From Himantopus leucocephalus (lineage: Eukaryota > Chordata > Aves > Charadriiformes > Recurvirostridae): a DNA stretch of 64,000 bases. A program made the translations under genes and the position numbers. Of this stretch, positions 60,921 through 64,000 are shown piece after piece (positions within the stretch are counted from its first letter, which is position 1; each line of letters starts with the position of its first letter). The notes below the pieces were generated by a model. The model was not told the DNA's origin. It saw only the letters and a list, made by a program, of their open reading frames with translations, and did not search any database. The stretch spans positions 5,603,572 through 5,667,571 of the forward strand of contig RSEF01000002.1 in assembly GCA_003993805.1 (NCBI GenBank), in the 5' to 3' direction.

Positions 60921-61227
60921 TTTTTTTTTTCCCTACTTCAGGGATTTCTCCTTTGCTCCCATCTTTTCTGGAGAAGTTTTCCAGCTGCAGTTGTCTCCTG
61001 AGGGTTGTCGTGGTCGCCTTCAACAGCAGGAATCAGCTTTGAATGCTTCACACTGCCCAAGGTTTGCATGAGCCATGCACATTGGGCTTCAATGTCCAAC
61101 CTGCAGCCGCAGCGAGCGTGCAGCCTTACAGCAGACCTCGCTGCCACGCAGGGCTCGATTCAGACACAGAAGTAGTGGGGAGGTGCTCTTATCTGACATC
61201 CATTGATTTAGGCCTTTAATCTGAGAA

Positions 61228-61272
61228 GGAATTTGCTGCAGGTCACAGAAAATAAACCCAGGTTCCTCACCA
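61228..61272 (-). mobile_element. Possible MIR SINE fragment
   Basis: The blocks atttgctgcaggtcacag and aaacccaggttcctcac resemble the MIR blocks cttgcccaaggtcacac and gaacccaggtctcctgac in reverse orientation. The copy is short and missing its middle. It lies about 300 bases from the fragment at 60855-60920 on the same strand, so the two could be parts of one interrupted insertion. Confidence 0.38.
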
Positions 61273-64000
61273 TGTCCCGGCCCTGCAGCGCTGGCCTCTT
61301 GGGCACGTTTTTCACCAGCGCAGATATCCGTGCACTTCTGGCCAAGGAAATCGGTCCCTCATCTTCCTCTCCTTACACCCAGTGGCCTCTCCGAAACCTG
61401 GAACCCTTTGGAAAGAGCGAGGATTTAAATGTTAAAACCCAGAGGGCAGAAACCAGATCCCGTCCCTAGCTCCGCTGGCACTGCCGTAATTAAGTGCCGT
61501 GGAGTGAGAAGGATGAGACAGGGAAACCCAAGATAAACAGGCTCGTATTAGTGCTGGCATCCTGAGCCAGCGATGACTCTGCTCCTCCGCAAGAATAAAC
61601 CCCCCGAGCCGGACCGCTTGTGGAGCTACAACAAAGGATTCAAACGTGTTTCCTCTTGGAACGGGATGAAGCGAACCACCCGCAACCCCATCCATCGGGC
61701 AGGTTTTCGGTCCCCCTCTCCCCCCCCTCCGCCTCCATCCATAGCAGCTCTGCTTCTCATCCACATCCACCCTCCCCTTTGAAAGCAAAGCTTCCTGCTC
61801 TGGGCTATTTCTGACCTCCCGAGCCAGGCTGCCAAGCTCCCAAGGACAAGCCGGCCGAGGAGGGCTGCTGGGGGCTGCAGAGCCTGGGATGCCCGGGGAC
61901 ACCGTCCAGAGGCTGCGGTTCTTTCCTCCTTGAAACGAGGCGAGATGCTTCCCTGGTCAGTCAGGTCCAAGCGGACGATGCTTCACCCACTCCCGCAACC
62001 CTCAAAAGTCAAACAAGAAATTGCCGCTTTTTGGCCCCCCGTTTTCAGACGTTCTGGTATTTCTGCACGTGCATTTATTCCCTCCTATTCACACGGATGT
62101 ATAACTAGGCAGCAGCTGTAATGTAATACCAGAGTCCTGTATATAACTCCGAAAACACCACTGGAGCAGGCCTATTATCGTGAGACCAATCTGAGCAGGA
62201 AATATTATCATTACCAGGGGGCATTATTTTTTCCAATCACACTTCATATCAGTTGTCATCAAACCCTGTGTTTTATATAGTGTTACAATAGCCACAGTTG
62301 CCATGAATTGTCTCTGGATGGACTGTAAGTATTAAAAACAAAATAAGAAGCATATGTTGGAATGTCTGAAACTAGCAGACGAAACTCAAGGCTTTGACAA
62401 CGTTACGGGTTTTTTGGAAGGAGCCAGATTTTAGCAATAACATTCCACTTTTGTTAGTCTACCCACCAGCATCTAACCTGCCCTATAACATCTCACTCGA
62501 GTTTACAATTTCCTTCACCTCCTGTTCCTCTCTAATGTAAACTCTCTGGCTTTTCTCGAACGTGTGGCTTGGAAGAGGAATAGCTGAGGCTCCAGCCTTT
62601 CAGGTGCCAAGTGGAAATCTTCCTTCATAGCGGACGGGCAAGAACAAATGTACAACCTAAGGAAAGTGCTTACCCATAGCTCTTTTTTTTTTCCCCCTCC
62701 TGCTCAAGCTGTAGCAAAATGTCAAAGGCATGATGCACGCATTCCTTTGAAGCCATTCCATCGCCTGATGATCCATTTTGCTTACGAAAGGAATGTACGC
62801 ACAGTGCTGTGATTTTTGTTGGAGGCCTCAACAGCAATGTAATAACTGCGAGGAACACTGCCAGGTTTCCCCCCTTCCTTACGCATTCCAAAACTTCCAT
62901 CCAGTGAGCAATAAATAGCAAAAAAATATTAATTACCCAAAGGAAGAATTCTCTCCTGAACAAATATTGGCTTTGTGACGAGAAGGAGCTTGTGAAATGT
63001 GTGTTTGCCTACCAAGCCCACTCAGTCTATTTCTGATTCCCAAAGAACATAATGACCTGTGTGCCAGATTTTATTTTGGCTTTTTTTTTTTTGCATGGCC
63101 AGCAAGAACTGTAACAAACATACAGGAAGGAAAACACTCTATTGTTGCTCTTGGTCTTTTGGTGGTTTTTGTTCTGTGCTTTTAACTGTGCTTCACTTCT
63201 GGAGCTGCACAAAAAAAAAAAGTTCTTTTTTAACCTATTTGCCAATTGTCCCAGCTTTTCCCTAACTCATTCACTGCTTAAAAATGTTCAGTAAATGAGC
63301 TTGAGAGAAATCAGTTTTGAGCTATTATGTGCCACACACACAAACAGATGCATACGTAAATATATATTCACAGATACACAATGGGGGCTTGACCCTGGAG
63401 CCACATGGGTTAATGTATAAAAGCCTCCAATCCCTGCTCCGAAGCAAAAGTGATGGCCTCCGTCCTGTGCAAAGTGCTGTGCACAAGGGTCAGTCTTTGC
63501 CTGAGGAACTTGGTGTAAATGAAGGTGAATAACCGATGTTTCAGGTCCAGTGGAGAACACCATCTACCCTTATCCCTTCCACCCACCCTGCAGGAGCTCA
63601 GCTCTGAGCTCTGCTGCTGGAGCTACCACAAGCTGTGGTGAGCATGCAAGTGGCTGAACTGGGCCAGAGAAAAGGGCCAGCTAGCCCAGTACCCACCAGC
63701 AACCACACACACGTGCCATGGGAGGGATATAAGAATTGGAACAGGAGGTGATACTTCCCCCAGGATCTCCCCCAGCCTCAGCCTTTCAGAGCTCAGGGAC
63801 TTCCTGAGCTGGATGTGGGTTTTCTCTCTTTCAATCAACTCCTCCAATCTCCCCTTGAACCTGCAACCTGAGAAATTTCCTGCAGACCAGGAAGGAAAGA
63901 AGGGAACTGGGAAAAGGGAATGTTTCTGCTCCCACTTTGGTCTGCTGGCTGCAACCACCTTCCTCCAAACGGAGGGGGCTCTCAGTGCTCAGGGGGAAGG
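61273..64000. other. Non-coding, AT-rich repeat-poor stretch included
   Basis: I recognise no gene. The interval 62100-62440 is AT-rich, with no repeat that I know, and includes ccagggggc at 62213-62221 (partly like a CTCF core) and an ACT|GTAAGT donor-like site near 62325. C-rich runs lie at about 61711-61738. Poly-T runs lie near 62684 and 63081. Confidence 0.45.

Overview
The window looks like a stretch of bird nuclear genome, intergenic or deep intronic, with no gene that I can name. The bird assignment rests on CR1 retrotransposon pieces: a 3' end on the minus strand at 1521-1901, a plus-strand piece cut by an assembly gap at 4660-4930, and a short piece running into the second gap at 16866-16901. 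All three are in the form familiar from birds and other archosaurs. CR1 is sparse here. Much older material is commoner: about a dozen decayed MIR/CORE-type SINE pieces and a few short inverted-repeat remnants. I compared these with families from memory, so each is a call to be checked.

Layout. 1-1520: non-coding, with one candidate exon at 387-601. 1521-4930: two CR1 pieces around a 116-bp tandem repeat that the assembly did not resolve. 6640-7000: AT-rich and internally repetitive. 7001-16900: non-coding with MIR pieces and a CpG-rich patch near 15.1 kb, ending in a CR1 piece and a 100-N gap. 17002-17260: a 99-bp duplication beside the gap, followed by a CpG-rich patch. 18-29 kb: simple repeats, a 27-bp minisatellite, a perfect 11-bp hairpin and a 149-bp duplication across a single N. 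29-42 kb: non-coding, with the longest open frame (38800-39639) and several MIR pieces. 42.5-54 kb: a small inverted-repeat element and more MIR. 54-64 kb: non-coding, with the clearest CpG-island-like patch (58981-59220) and an AT-rich, repeat-poor stretch near 62.1-62.4 kb.

Assembly state matters for reading this window. There are two runs of exactly 100 N (4788-4887, 16902-17001) and nine single N (3199, 3316, 17102, 18747, 20795, 20918, 26898, 29538, 54498). Most single N sit between two copies of the same sequence or next to a homopolymer, so they look like unresolved contig joins and not ambiguous bases. Several apparent tandem repeats may therefore be artefacts.

None of the many short open frames is convincing as a protein gene. 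I found no tRNA, rRNA, CRISPR array, intact transposon, retroviral gene or bacterial-type operon. The most useful leads are the candidate exon at 387-601, the CpG-rich patch at 58981-59220, the inverted-repeat element at 42511-42611 and the duplicated single-N joins.
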